Source: Adiantum capillus-veneris
Taxonomy: Eukaryota; Streptophyta; Polypodiopsida; Polypodiales; Pteridaceae
NCBI GenBank assembly: GCA_014529385.2
Contig: CM043961.1
Coordinates: 10,838,478 to 10,902,477 of the forward strand
Length of the DNA stretch: 64,000 nt
Direction of reading: 5' to 3'
Shown: positions 8,040-20,111 of the stretch, piece by piece
How the letters are laid out: every line of letters starts with the position of its first letter
How positions within the stretch are numbered: the first letter of the stretch is position 1
Translations under genes and position numbers: made by a program
The notes under the pieces: model-generated
What the model was told of the DNA's origin: nothing
The model's input: only the letters and a program-made list of their open reading frames with translations
Database searches by the model: none

Positions 8040-10505
8040 CCCACCGAGGAGCATCATCAAATTGCTCTATGGTCGAGGAAAAGGTAGTATTTGAAGCTTG
8101 TAAAGATGGCATCGTGGATTTATTGGCCTCTTTTCATAGCTAAAGAGAATCCCGATGAGTGAATTGCAAATTTTGAGTAATGAAGAGCAATGAAAGCAAG
8201 ATGTAGAATATGCATCTTGTGATAAGAAGTAAAGATAAAGCATGGTATGATGCGCTTGAGGAAGAACCTTGACAGGCATGGTTGGCTTTAAGAACACATT
8301 TTCTTTAGAATTTTTGGAAAGAGGTCTCTTTGATTGACATGGATGTGAAATTGAAGGTGCTAAGAAACATGTAAGTGAAGATGTCAATACCTTTCTTGAT
8401 AGATGTGAAATTGAAGGTGCTAAGAAACATGTAAGTGAAGATATCAATACCTTTCTTGATAGATTTGAAGAATGTTGGACAAATTTGGCCAATGGCAACA
8501 ACTATGCAATTACACAATTATGAGTACTTCAAATTGGACAAGTTTATGGCATGGTTGCATCCAAAGTTCAAGAGAAGGTAGACTTTGAGAGTCCACACAA
8601 CACAGTAGTGCTGTGGCAATTTCTTGGGCAAAGAGTCACAAGATAAAGAAGAAGATGAAGCAAGGTGCTTTAGGCTATGATATAGTTTCCTTTACATGTC
8701 AAAAAATAAGCAAAGAATCACGCTAGTAGAGGTATGTCAGTCATTCCACAACATTGGGTATGCACTATACATGATTGGTTTGAGTAGAGGCAATAATTGC
8801 AGCTAAGTGTTATGAATATAGAGGGCAACCAAGAGGAGAGGAAGAGGTAGAGCTAGGCCTTTGCTACAATTTCAGGGAAGAGAGGCACTATCCTCCTGAT
8901 TCTCAGCATCCACCTTAAGAGTGAGGAGGTATGTAACCTTTGTTTGGCAGAGGAAGAGTGCAGGGGCCACCCAATGGTGCAAGAGAGCAACTGATTGATA
9001 ATCAAGCACCTCAATATCCTCTAGGTAATAGAGATGTACCTCTTTTTAGCATAATTGGGGTTGATAAGCAGGATGTTGATGTTTTGGCAAACAAAAGAGC
9101 TTGAGAAGAAAGAGAAATAGAGACTGAGCATGAAACCCACAATGGTAGTGGTAAAGAGAAGGTGGACAAAGACAGAGAGAAAGAAAAGACGATCAAAAGA
9201 AGAAGACACCTCAAAATGAAGCAAGTAGACTTTCAACTTGGGTTAGGTCATCCGGAGTATGATTTGGTGAGTGATGTCATGAGTCAAAGGGAAAATATTA
9301 CTTTTGATCAGTTGTTGGCAATAAGTCCAAGGTTGAGAAGGTACCGGCCCACTAGTGTCAATACCAGATGCACTACATGCCATGCAGAATATGGCAGTGA
9401 GGATGAAAAATCCCATTGATGTGCTTCTTCTTGTGATGTTCTTATAGAGAAGAAGATGCAAGTTCATGCATACATTGATGGCCAGGCTCAAGTATATGTT
9501 ATAATTTTCCATGGGAGAAACATATGTTAAAGTGGTTTCCAGGTCAAATGTGCACATGATAAGGGCTAATCATGCAAAGGCGAGATGCTTGGACCAACAT
9601 AGCTCAAGATATGAATATAAAAGCTATGGGAATTGGTCTCCTTACTTACTTTTTTGTGATGAAAATAGGAGACAATGTATATGCTATCATTTTAGGGAGG
9701 CCATGGTCATGTGGGCTAAACAAAAGTGCAAAAGCAACACGTTTATCTTGCCTAAAAAAGAGAATGGGTGACAGCTAGTGTTGGCTTTGAAGACCAAAGA
9801 GATCCATTTTCATCCAAGGGTAGCTGAAGTCAATGAGGATTTAACTCAACTATGAGTAAGATTACCTATGATGAAGGGTACACATGTACATAATAATAAG
9901 AGAGTGTTGATGATCTTTTGAAAAGTAATGCAGATCTACTTGGAGTCTCTATAGACACATCTAGTAGAAGAAAAGGTATGCAACCTCAAGTTCATGGTAT
10001 AGATGTTGTAGAAGTTCATAGTATGTTGGGGGAAAGATTTGACTGAGTAGGAAAAAGAAGGCTGTGTGTATATGCACATCTTAACCAAAGCTATTTGCTA
10101 TGGAATAAATGGACTCGCGAGGAGATAAAGGATTCCACTCAAAAAGGTTGCAAGTCGAAAACACAAAAGCTAAACAGGTTGGGTGATATTCAACAGGAAG
10201 CTTCATCGCAAGACACATAAACAAGTTAGTTGAAGAAGGTTTTATTTATCCAATGCATGAGTCGTAGAGGGGCTCACCTATTTTTATTACATCTAGGAAG
10301 AATGGTTGGAGGGTATGTGTTGACTACAAGCCACTCAATGTTTTTACACAAAGATATCATTATCCTTTACAAATTCAAGATTAGATCTTGAACTAAGCTA
10401 TAGGTCATGGAAGGTGTTCTATTATAGGTGGCTTCTTGGGATACTTTCAAGTCATTATAGCCCTAGAAGACTACTTTAAGATGATATTTATCACTCCATA
10501 AAAAA
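8040..10505 (+). mobile_element. Ty3/gypsy element C, heavily decayed, no LTRs seen
   Basis: Plus-strand remnants occur in polyprotein order. The gag-like part lies at about 8,040-9,000. A protease region lies at about 9,200-9,780, with the segment ITFDQLLAISPRL at 9,299-9,337 and ILGRPW near 9,690. The start of a reverse transcriptase is at about 10,180-10,505, with VCVDYKPLN at 10,313-10,339 followed by a G-Y-F-Q-V-like block. The DLVSDVM-plus-LLAISPRL combination is typical of one group of plant Ty3 elements. The copy is broken in many places (well over ten) and stops abruptly where copia sequence begins, so most of pol is missing. It is an old fossil. Confidence 0.75.
8341..8460 (+). repeat. 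60-bp tandem duplication in gag-like region of element C
   Basis: Positions 8,341-8,400 and 8,401-8,460 are the same 60-bp sequence with two differences, so the duplication is much younger than the element that holds it. Confidence 0.95.
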
Positions 10506-12040
10506 AGAATTTTATATCCATAGATGAGCTGTCATCTACCGAGTTGTGTAATAGCCAACTAGGCCATATGAGCCAAAAGGGAATGGAAATGTTTACACCA
10601 TTTGGTTATTTACGTATCTTAAGTTTGTTATACTTTTCTATATGTGAACATTGCATCTATGGCAAATAGTCTAGGAGCACTTCATCACCGTTGAATACGA
10701 AGCATTTGTAGCCACTTGTACATAGCAATGTGGTTCTATGCCGACCAAATCTCTAGGGGGAGCTAGCATTTTGTGACCTGTATAGACGATTCCACTAGGA
10801 AGGTGTGGATTTATCCTTTGACCAAGTCTTGTCTACTTTCTAGATATTCTTATCATTTGTATAGAAATAGTATGGTATGAAGATTAAATGCTTCAAGATT
10901 GATAATGGTGGAGGGTAAGTCTCCATGGAGTTTGAAAACTTATGTAGCAGGAGAGGTAGTAATAGGTACGTTACTGCTCCTTACACACCTAACCAAAATG
11001 GAGTTGTAGAAAGAATGAATTGAATGATGCAGGAATGATTCACAGCTTAGAGACAATACTGATAGCAGCACATTATCATTAACATCTCACCTAGTATTCC
11101 ATTGAATTACCAAATTCTAGAGGAGTGGTGGTAAAAAAAGAAGGCACTCTATGATCATTTGCGTGCCTTTGGATGTGAGGCATATAGACATGTGCCAAAG
11201 GATCTTCAAAAAAAGCTACACCTGAAGTCACATAAATGTGTTTTCCTTGGTTATGGTGCAGATGGAGAAATGTGATATCATCTTTGGCACCTAGAATCTT
11301 GTAAAGTCATTCATAGTTTATCTTCAATTGTTCAAAGATGCCCAAAAAGCCTATTAAAGAGGTTGAGTATAGAAAGGTCACATTTAAGGACGCTTCCTTA
11401 AATTCAATGAAAATTCAAAAAACTAGTGATGTACCTTCCACTAGCAATGCTCTAGTTGATCGGGTAGAGAGCAGTAGTCCACTATTGAAACAATCTAGCA
11501 GATTTTTGCATCCACATGAGCAAAGTATGACTTGATTTCCAACAATGAGACATGGGACTTAGTTAAGTTTCCAAAAGTCAAGTAGGCCTTACCTTGCAAA
11601 TGGGTTTACAAGAAGAATACATATGAAAATCCTAAGCTTAAGTACAAGTCTAAATTGGTTTAAAGAGGTTCAAGCAACAAAAGGGAGTTGATTTTGATGA
11701 AATCTTCTCTCACATGGTCAAGATGACTACACTGCATATTGCTTGGAATAGTCGTCATCTAGGACATGGAGCTTGTCCAAATGGATGTGAAGAGGGACTT
11801 TCTTCATGGGGATCTTGAGGAGAATGTTAATATGAGGCAATTTGAAGGTTTTGAGTAGCTTAGCAGGGAGGAGCTTGTATGCAATCTCAAGAAAGTGTTT
11901 TAAGGATTAAAGCAAGGTTTAAAGCAATGGTATCAAAGGATTGGAACTTTTATGGGTCCCAAGTGTTTAGAAGGAGTCAAGAGGATCATTCCTTATATAC
12001 ACAAAAACTCAGCGAGAGTTCATTGCTCATTCTCATCTTA

Positions 12041-12385
12041 GGCCTGTGTCACACACATTTGCCCGGACGTGTGTGAGACTGAGGTGGCAAAAAAAAAGTG
12101 TGTTTGTTGCACTGCAAAGTCACCCAAGGCAAGCCCCTCACCCATCGTTGCATCATAGTGAACATGCTAAAAAAGAATAGTGTACGAGGTGTGTTGAACA
12201 GAGTTGAGCCGCTGAAGTCGCGCAAAAAATGTGGATGCTATAATAGATGGCTATGCCCATTCGATGAACATACACTCATACACTTTAATAAATAAAATTT
12301 TAGTTGTTGTTTGCCTCGCATGACAACAAAAACGCCCAAAGCTGCCTTTTTGGGCCCTATCCGATGCCCGCGTTTGACAGGGGCC
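12041..12385. mobile_element. PIF/Harbinger-like MITE (345 bp) with TTA target duplication
   Basis: The copia polymerase sequence is interrupted by 345 bp that starts GGCCTGTGTCACAC and ends TTTGACAGGGGCC. The termini are imperfect inverted repeats: GGCC, then a shared TGTCA, in matching positions. The 3-bp sequence TTA directly flanks both sides (12,038-12,040 and 12,386-12,388), and the copia similarity resumes after the second copy. GGCC-starting ends with a TTA/TAA target duplication are the hallmark of PIF/Harbinger (Tourist-type) elements. The insert has no transposase, so it is non-autonomous. Small open frames inside it are not credible genes. Confidence 0.88.
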
Positions 12386-13428
12386 TTATATGTAGATGAC
12401 ATGCTAATTGTAGAAAATTCCAACAAGGAAATTGCCAAAATGAAGAAAAGGTTGAGCAAAAACTTTTCTACAAAGGATTTGGGAGAAGAAAATCATTTTC
12501 TTGTATGCATATGAAGAGAGATAGGAAAAGGGAAATTCTTGATTTTTTTTCAAGAATCTTTATATCCACAAGGTCTTGTAGTGTTTCAATATGCAGGGGG
12601 AAAAGGTAGTGAGTATCCCACTTCCATCATATTTGAAACTAAGCAAGGAAGATTCTCTTAATTCAGATGCTGAGAGAGGAGAAATGGGAAGTGTGCCATA
12701 TTCTTCAGCTTAGGATGTCTTATGTATGCTATGGTAGCTACAAGGCCAAACATTGCATTTTGCAATAGGAGCTGATCCTGGGGGTCAAGAAGCACTAAAT
12801 AGCAATGAAATATATCCTCAGGCACTTGAAGGGTACAATAAGAAAGCACTTATGATTTGATAATAGAGTTGCATCTATTTTTGGTTACACGAATGCAAAT
12901 TATGCAGGTTGCAAAGATAGTAGGAGATCTACATTTGGTTATGTAATCATATTTGCAGGTGGAGCCATTTCTTTGAGGTCATCTCTCCAAGATTGTACCT
13001 CTTCTTCCACTACAAAGACCGAGTATGATGTAGCGTGAGATGCTACTAAGGAATGTATACAGTTTCCATGTCTAGTGGAAGACTTAGACATTCAACAAGG
13101 TCTAGTTTTGCATTGTGATAGTTAGAGTGCCATTGCTTTGCCAAGGAATCCCGTGTTTCACTTTAAGTCAAAACACATTGGGGAGGAATCATCTCAATTG
13201 TGATGTATTGATAGATAAGTGATTGGAGCATATCAATGTCTACATTAATGGCAGCCCAACAGACTCTCTTATAAAGACCTTATCTACAAAGTGATTTTCA
13301 CATTGCATTGAGTTAATGGGTGTAGGATGAACAAAATTGTACAAGGGTGAAGATACCGTCATGCTTAACGATTGTAAATAACTTTAGTCATAGCCACTTA
13401 CAACCACATTGACCTTAAGGTGAGAGAT

Positions 13429-13855
13429 TGTTGGGGTAAAGGGCCATAGTGGTCATTTGTCCCCTGTCATGATTCATCCTACATCTACACTAACTCATTT
13501 ACTTACCACTTTCATATACAATAAAGGATGCAATCACACACACTACTTAAGTGTGGTTACACCCATCTCTCCTCTTGGTCTCTTCTCTTTTGCATGCACA
13601 CATCACACACCACCACACCTTCACCAAGAAATCCTAAAATTCCTTGTAAAAGCTTCTTGGGCACTCGTACTTGTATGGTTCCATGCATGCCTGTTCTTAT
13701 AGGTTCTTGTGGGTTTTGGAGCGTTGGTAGGGTTTTTTTTAAATTTTTGATTAGAAGGAAAACCACTATGATAATTAAAGGGGTTTCTCTCCCAATGTAG
13801 TATTGTATTGTATGTCCATATCCATGGGGTTCCTAGGAAGCCAAAATCACAATAT
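13429..13855 (+). repeat. 3' LTR of copia element D
   Basis: The LTR begins TGTTGGGGTAAAGGG right after the purine-rich tract AAGGTGAGAGA, the usual polypurine tract position downstream of RNase H. It contains promoter-like ATACAATAAAGG near 13,517. The right boundary is not fixed because no 5' LTR is available. A CA near 13,852 is a plausible end. Confidence 0.6.
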
Positions 13856-13869
13856 AGGACATAGAATTG

Positions 13870-14460
13870 ATGTTGACAAATTGTGCCATCTACTACAATG
13901 TTGAATCAAGCTCAGGAGCATACATTGGTTAGAGTGTCTGTTGAGCAAGAGGTCTAAAATAGGCTGGATGAGATAGTAGAAACAATTGTAGAGAGTGTCG
14001 CCGAGGAAGTGAGGCAAGTCAAAAGAGACTTGGTCAAAGCTAGGAATACTAGCCTAGGGATGAAAAATTCTTGAGAGCAATCCGAACCCTCACCGAACAG
14101 TCAATCAACCACCAAATTGCAGGAGGTCAGCTGAGTGACACTACGAAGATAGTCAGTTGGAAGAGAGGTCTTCCAGCTCAAATAGCAGTTCTGGTAATAA
14201 GCAAGACAAAATTTATGTCGAGGTGTGAGAAAATACAGAAGCTCACAACTGAATTGGATGATATCAAACAAAAAAACAAGTTCATTAAGAAGAAGAGAAA
14301 ACAAGTAGGAGAAATCATAACAATGGATTTATCAGCCATCAAAGATGATGAGGTACTTGTTATCCAAGTTGATTACAAGATAAAAAAGAAATGGGAACCC
14401 TTGTCAGGAGTAATAACGGATGGTGGGGCAAGAGCGAATATCTTGGGATAGAATTATCTG
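13870..14460 (+). mobile_element. Ty3/gypsy protease-region fragment
   Basis: The open frame at 14,071-14,451 ends with a retropepsin start (ITDGGARANILG), the DGGA version of the D-S/T-G catalytic loop found in many plant Ty3 proteases. Upstream is a charged gag/protease spacer with Lys/Glu-rich text. No LTR, polymerase or integrase follows. The next sequence is the LTR of element A, so this is an orphan piece of an older element. Confidence 0.6.
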
Positions 14461-14795
14461 GTAGATGCAGCTAATGGGCACCCTCCTAGCCAACCACACC
14501 TTGCCCACGCCTAAAATTTTGATGTAATCCATATCATTTTTCCCAAAAAGCCTTGTAAAAAAGACATTATGACTTGTGAGCCGAATGTTTTAAATTCAAA
14601 GATGTATTCTTTTATCATGATCCTAAAAGCCTTGTGAGCCAACCATTGGCCATATGAAAAGCCCTAGGTATAATGCTAAAAAAACCCTTAATTTGAGACA
14701 ACATTATGACATTATGTGAAAGTGTTTGAAGAGCTTTTGTATGTACAACTATGAGCGGCTACTCAGCAACAACGTGTAGCTATTTTTTATCTCAA

Positions 14796-15357
14796 TTTGG
14801 TAATAAAATTATGTTCCAAGAATTGCATTGTGTTCCTTGTCTCATTATTTTTCATTTAAGTATAATCATTCTCAATTTTGGATGTGGTTTGTGACTACCT
14901 GTTTCTGAGTTAAATCTCCAAATTTGAGTATTTTAACCATGGATGAGTGTTCCTAGACCTTAGGACGACCTATATGGATTGTTCTATTGCAGTTTTCAAG
15001 ACTTGGACCATAATGAATTGGGATTTTGATACCTTGTTGGATGACCTCTAGGCTTTGTAGATTTGTGTTTTAGACCTAATACACCTTCCCCTAAAGTTTC
15101 ATTGTAATTCAAGTTTGTTTGGTCAACAAAATGGCGGGGTGACTTAGAGTGGTGAGATATGACAGGTGGATTTCCTAGGCTAGAGGGTGATAGTTCATTG
15201 GCTGTATTAATGGCTTAGTTCACTAGGTTCACTTCTTGAGGTTGACACCCTCAATGAGTCTCCGTGCCCCACCCGAGTCATTTCCTTGAGTATCGACATA
15301 TTATGCTAGTGCCAAATAGCTATGCTATAGACGTTTGATTGCAGTGACACACTAACA
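14796..15357 (+). repeat. LTR of element A (matched part)
   Basis: This stretch aligns by eye with 53,425-54,009. Shared text includes TTTGGTAAT, TGTAATCATT-TCAATTTT, the 'gtgccccacccgagtca' block and the terminal CTAACA. The LTR ends in CA at 15,357, one base before the primer-binding site. Confidence 0.7.
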
Positions 15358-15358
15358 T

Positions 15359-15371
15359 TGGCACCATTGCC
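15359..15371 (+). other. primer-binding site of element A
   Basis: TGGCACCATTGCC lies one base after the LTR end. It is one base off the TGGCGCCGTTGCC complement of plant tRNA-Asp if the two G/A changes are counted as age decay. Athila/Tat-type elements use this primer. Confidence 0.65.
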
Positions 15372-17247
15372 AAAGATATGACCCTTAGGTGGTGAGTGAC
15401 CTAGTCATCATAATCATAGACTTCTTTTCTAAAGATTTTGTTGTCCATTCCGTTTACACCTTAGCAATGAAGCAGCTAGACATAAGGTTTAAGTGCTTGG
15501 TAGAGGCTAGAAGTCAGGGACTTGCTAGATCTACTCTTGATAGACAAAGAGAGTCGTGAGTAAGAGACAAAAATCATTTCATTCTTCAATTTTCTTGATG
15601 CATTGAAAGTACTATTATGCATTCCATTTCACCTTCAAATTGCATTGTTTTGTCTGTTTTTGTTTATAAATTCATCTCATTTTCTAAGAGTAGGGTAAGC
15701 AGGAACTACTACCATTGAATTTAAGCTAAAAGTTAAGAGTAAACTGTCAAAAATCATATTTGGGAAAAAGAGACCATAACTCTGAAAGATAGATAAATTT
15801 AATGGTCAAAGTACAAAATCTAATCAAAACCAAAAATTTGGTGCCAAAGGGTAACAATGATTTCACAAGAAGCAAATTTTCATCCAGTCTTGTGGAGGAA
15901 CATGGGATGATCCATACACCTCTGAGGCTGTATGACAAAAAAAAAAGTTACCCTTTGATAGAGGATGCCTCGAAGAAATAGAAACCAAAATTTGGGCAAA
16001 TTGATACGAAAATCACAGTCAAAATAAGGAAATTGGACAAAACCTTCAAAAGCTTGGAAAATTGACCAAAATTTGAGGGTCTTCATTTTTTAGTGACCCA
16101 AATTCAAAAGGTTCTGGAAATTAGCATCTACAGAGCATAGACAACCAGTATCTGACCAAGCTTCATGCCAAAATGAGGTGAAACATGGATCATGATCCAT
16201 GAAAGCTTGTCATGATTTTTGGCCTAGATTTGAGCAACAAGTAGCTAAGACCATTTGAAACATTTTAAAGGCACATTAGCAAAAAACTAAAAAGTTATCC
16301 AAAAGAATAAAAAACCAAAACTAGTCCAAAATCGTAGAATAGACACAAAATCTCACTTTTGATTGGCAAAAAGTGATCCAAATCCAATTTTTTTTTGGGA
16401 GTAGGCTATTGGCAACATAAGTAACCAACATGCCAAATTCCAGGTTCATATCTCATCGAATATGGATCACAATCCTTGTACCTTTTTTGAGTTTTTGGAC
16501 AAAAAATGTACTTGTCTATAACAAAGAGTAGTGTGAGAAATACTTCCAATATCTAAGTAGCTAAAAGAGTTCAAAATTTGGGTCCAAAGGAACAAAACAC
16601 CTCAAGACCAAAAATTGCCAGGACAAACCTAGAGTTTGAGAATTAACTGGCTTAAACTAGTCCAAACCATACAAAAAGCATAAATCTAGGGTCAGGGTAC
16701 CAAGGACAAACTTGCGTGTCAAGTTTAATCACATCTTTCCATAAAGGTACATGGGCTGCAATTTATGTTCCTTTCTCAAAAAATGAGAGCACACTTGCGC
16801 CATAGCTAGAGCTACTCACGAGGAGCCCAATGGTTTTTTCAAAATTGAATTTGAAACTGATTTGAGGATTCCTCAAGAAAAATTAATTTTTTTGCCAAAA
16901 GCACCATTAATTTTGTCGATTCCAGATTTTTTACTAATAGAGCGGCTATAAACTCATAGCCACCAAGTGTTTTGTGTAAAGATTGCAAGGGTTAGAGTGT
17001 GTGGCTTAAGGTGATTCTGATTGGAGGATTTGGGAGCAACCAAAGAGGTAACAGGTCAGGGTTTTGCAATAGTGTATTTCTTGATGTATTTGCGATCAGG
17101 CAGATTATATCAAAGTAGAAGCCTTATTGTAGGAGACTAGGTTAGCCACATTTCCACGAAACAGAGTGTGAATCAGGGGCTATTACCGACCTGAGAGACA
17201 ATTCCAAACAAAAATCTATCTGTTCTTTAGAGAGATTTTATACCTAT
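15372..17247 (+). repeat. leader of element A with four spaced palindromes
   Basis: A non-coding leader of about 1.9 kb contains inverted repeats at 15,901-15,916, 16,184-16,201, 16,461-16,479 and 16,749-16,767 (spacings 283, 277 and 288 bp). The second is a perfect 18-nt palindrome, CATGGATCATGATCCATG; the others are decayed versions. Flanking text matches the leader of element B in the same order (for example the AGACACAAAATCT block at about 16,335 and 54,795). This shows that the spacing is inherited from the family and not chance. Confidence 0.8.
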
Positions 17248-17532
17248 ATGGCTGAGGTCTTCAAAGGTGTGAGTTTCAATGAAGGAACTAACATGGGAGT
17301 AGGACCATCCCAACCCGCACCAACCATGAAACTATTGCACTTGAAATATCAATTTGAAAATGAACAGAGTGCAAAAATTGACAAGGATGGTATGGATCAC
17401 TATTGTGTAAAGTTAAAAGAAAGAGAAGAAGTGCACTGGCATTTTCACTTGGAATTCAACAGCCGCTACCTTTGGGGACATGATTCACAAACCAACCAAA
17501 GATCCTATGGGGCTCTACCTCCAACTTTGTAG
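17248..17532 (+). pseudogene. first ORF of element A (gag N-terminus-like)
   Basis: The 94-codon frame begins with an ATG at 17,248. Its segment GPSQPAPTMKLLHLKYQFEN and the following KDGMDHYCVKL are clearly the same protein as GPSQPASDVKLMYLKFQFEN and KDGVDRYCVKL in element B (55,978 onward). After about 65 residues the similarity stops. I recognise no named domain. By position (first ORF after the leader) it should be the start of gag. The copy is broken. Confidence 0.6.
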
Positions 17533-17559
17533 CCAAGAGGCCTCCGAGGTACACTGTAA

Positions 17560-19960
17560 CTAGCCATGCAATGGCTTTTGCATTACAACTACCCTAAAGT
17601 CCAAGTAGCCAATGACCATTGACCACGCCTAGTACATGCTCAACACCCTAAAGATCACCAAGAAAAGTAAAGGTGTATCCTATATTGGGGCTCCCAAAGT
17701 GCTTACATGGATAGCATATCACGCAGTGGGCATGCTTGACAACATGTCACCCACACTTGACAAAAATGCATGATTAATTTTTGGTGTGGGCAATGAAGAT
17801 GATGAGGAGGAAGAAGTTGAAGTAACCAAGTCTCCAGCCATCAGATCAAATAAGAGACTAGTAGAAAGCAGAAGAATACTAGGAGTTGGATGAGGATGAC
17901 CAAGAGGACAAGGAGGAGGAATCTTCACCATCAAAATTAGGAGAGGAGAAGAAAAGAGCAGCTAAAGGCAAGTAGAAGGTGGAAGAAAGGCAAAGAAAAA
18001 GAGCATGAGTACCCCTACTAGTACAAATTGGAGAGCCATCCCAAAGGGCAGCTCGATTACAAAGGGAACGAGAAACGTTTGAGCTAGAAAAGGGGGTTGT
18101 AAGCCAACTTTGAAGAATACTTGACCTCAAAAAGCTCCATACTAAAAACCCCTTGCTTAGACATGAAGATGACCCATCGGCAAGGCTAGAGTATCTATAT
18201 GGCCTTGAGAAACAAACCAGAGAATATACAACCACTGAAGATGAAGCGCGCACAAATAGACACAAGCCACCAATGTTGTTGACACCCCCAAGGAAAAAGA
18301 GTCTATTTCACAAAGTAGCTAGCTTTTCCCCCCATGCAAGAAGATCCCCTAGATAGTGAATTGTGTGTGGATATGGAACTCAATTAGCAAGAAGATGATA
18401 TTGAGGACCAGAGAACACAGATTCCAAGGGAATCCATCTCAAATGAAGATGAAGCAAAACAAGAAAGTAAAGCTAAATAAAGAGAATCTCAAGAGGAGGC
18501 CATCACATTTTCTGCCAATAAAATGGCTCCTCTAGAAGACATTGATAATTTTACCGAGCATATCCACTCAATGGTGGAACTTTTAAAAATCAAAGTACAC
18601 TCTTAGCAATAGAGCATCCATACTCTAGAGACCAGGAAACATTAACATAGATGCTGCATGAGTATTCACAGGCAATACTCTTAAGGTCTACAAGAAAAAA
18701 ATTAGAAATACACAGAGGAAATGTAGACCATGGCTGCCATTATGGAACAACTCTATCTACTACAGAAGATCAAGAAAGAAATCTACAAGAAATGAACAAG
18801 ACTCTATTGGAAACAAATGCACATGGCCAATGGCTGTAGAATCAATTAGAAGACCTACATGTAGCTTAAGCAAAAACTAGAGTGAAGGATCAAAATGATC
18901 TCCTTAAAAAACTCAAATCCTACACAATAGTCTTAATGCTACAAGTTTTAGATCTGGCTTACAAGGCACTAGAGAAAAGGAATAAAGATCTAGAGATGGA
19001 ATTGAAAACTGAACACATGGAGAGGACGGAATTAGAAATTAGTTTCATGCAAAAGGAACAAGCTTACCGGTCATCAAGTTGACAAAGAGGATGAAGCACT
19101 AGAGCTACCCATGGGGGATTCTGAAGCTCTACAATATGTGCAATGCCTAAAGAATCCAAGTGGTGCATCCACCCAGATTCTAGTGATCACACCAATTAAA
19201 GTGGAAACCTTGTCAGTGCCTAGTTTAAGCAGTTTCGCTGAATTAGAGCTCTCAACAATGGCACCAAAATAGTGAGATTACATATGGAAAAAAGCCATGC
19301 ATTGGAAAGAGCGAGTTATTCATTCCCTCACTGTTATCATGATCACTCCTAAAATGATCAATGAAGAATAGCATCAATAGTCTCTTCCCTATCCATTAAT
19401 CAAATTTGAGCTTCTCTTTATCAAGGAAAGATGCGGAAACACTAGTAAAAGAGCAGGAGGATGATCCATCCATAACACATCCTAACCGACAGTGGATCTG
19501 GCTATTAAAGTACCCAAGATACTTGATACTTTACACAAATGTACCAGAGGATATGATCCCACTCAGTTCTTAGTTCCACAAATGTATACTTGGGAGAACC
19601 ACAAAGTCACCACAAAGAAACATCCAATGTGTTTGAAATACCCACAACTGACACCACCAAAGAATGGGAATCCCACTGAAGCATACATGGTCCAAATTTT
19701 CATAGAGGAAATGAAAATTTTAGGAGGATTCAAAATTTGGCCTACATCATTCTCATCAAGATTGCAAGAATGTTGCTGACATGCCTAAAGACCTTCTAAG
19801 AGGTAGAGCAAAGTGACATCACTTGGATGTCCTTCGTTGAGGGTAATAAAGGATTGTGCTATGATCTATCTAGCCTATTACGAGATTAAGCACCCTCCTG
19901 TTGTATGTGGTTAGCATTACAATTGGGATATTTTGCACGTAACGGTTAATTATGGTACTG
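17560..19960 (+). pseudogene. unrecognised body region of element A (acidic and coiled-coil ORFs)
   Basis: Several short plus-strand frames follow the first ORF. One has an acidic run (GNEDDEEEEVEVTKS, about 17,788-17,832). One, at 18,153-18,356, is charged. One, at 18,882-19,082, is a strong coiled coil (YKALEKRNKDLEMELKTEH). The frame at 19,492-19,779 contains a PKNGNPTEAYMVQIFIEEMK segment. None matches gag, protease, polymerase or integrase motifs that I know. It may be an accessory or captured gene of a non-autonomous version of the family. The region is clearly decayed, and its right limit is uncertain. Confidence 0.4.
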
Positions 19961-20111
19961 CCATTTATTTTTATTAAAAGTGATATTGATGTTGTGTAGA
20001 TTGGAATTTTAGGAACTCATGAGAAGGCACCAAATAATCTATCTTGGCAATTTTTATTTGCACAGTGTTTTAGTTATTTTGCCAATAAGGTTTCATTGTA
20101 TATATCTAGTA

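Larger units (their letters stand above)
10510..13855 (+). mobile_element. Ty1/copia element D, 5'-truncated, with MITE insertion
   Basis: Copia domains follow in order. They are the pre-integrase segment (LGHMSQKGMEMF, about 10,556-10,591) and the integrase core (APYTPNQNGVVERMN at 10,975-11,019). The reverse transcriptase includes KWVYKKN near 11,595, a VQMDVK segment near 11,776 and YVDDMLIV just after 12,388. RNase H lies at about 12,860-13,300. A 3' LTR starts at 13,429. Gag and the 5' LTR are missing. A 345-bp DNA-transposon MITE sits within the polymerase region. The copy is broken at more than twenty places and must be old. Confidence 0.85.
14470..19960 (+). mobile_element. Ty3/gypsy element A (long-leader family), decayed
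   Basis: The element consists of an LTR whose 3' end is at 15,357, a primer-binding site, an about 1.9-kb leader with palindromes and a short ORF at 17,248-17,532 that matches the first ORF of element B. Next comes a 2.4-kb body unlike gag-pol. The LTR start is uncertain: similarity to the LTR of B is visible from about 14,796 onward. No polymerase or integrase is seen before the next repeat at 20.1 kb, and no second LTR was found, so this is a partial, strongly broken copy. The tRNA-Asp-type primer site suggests the Athila/Tat branch. That placement is inference. Confidence 0.65.
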
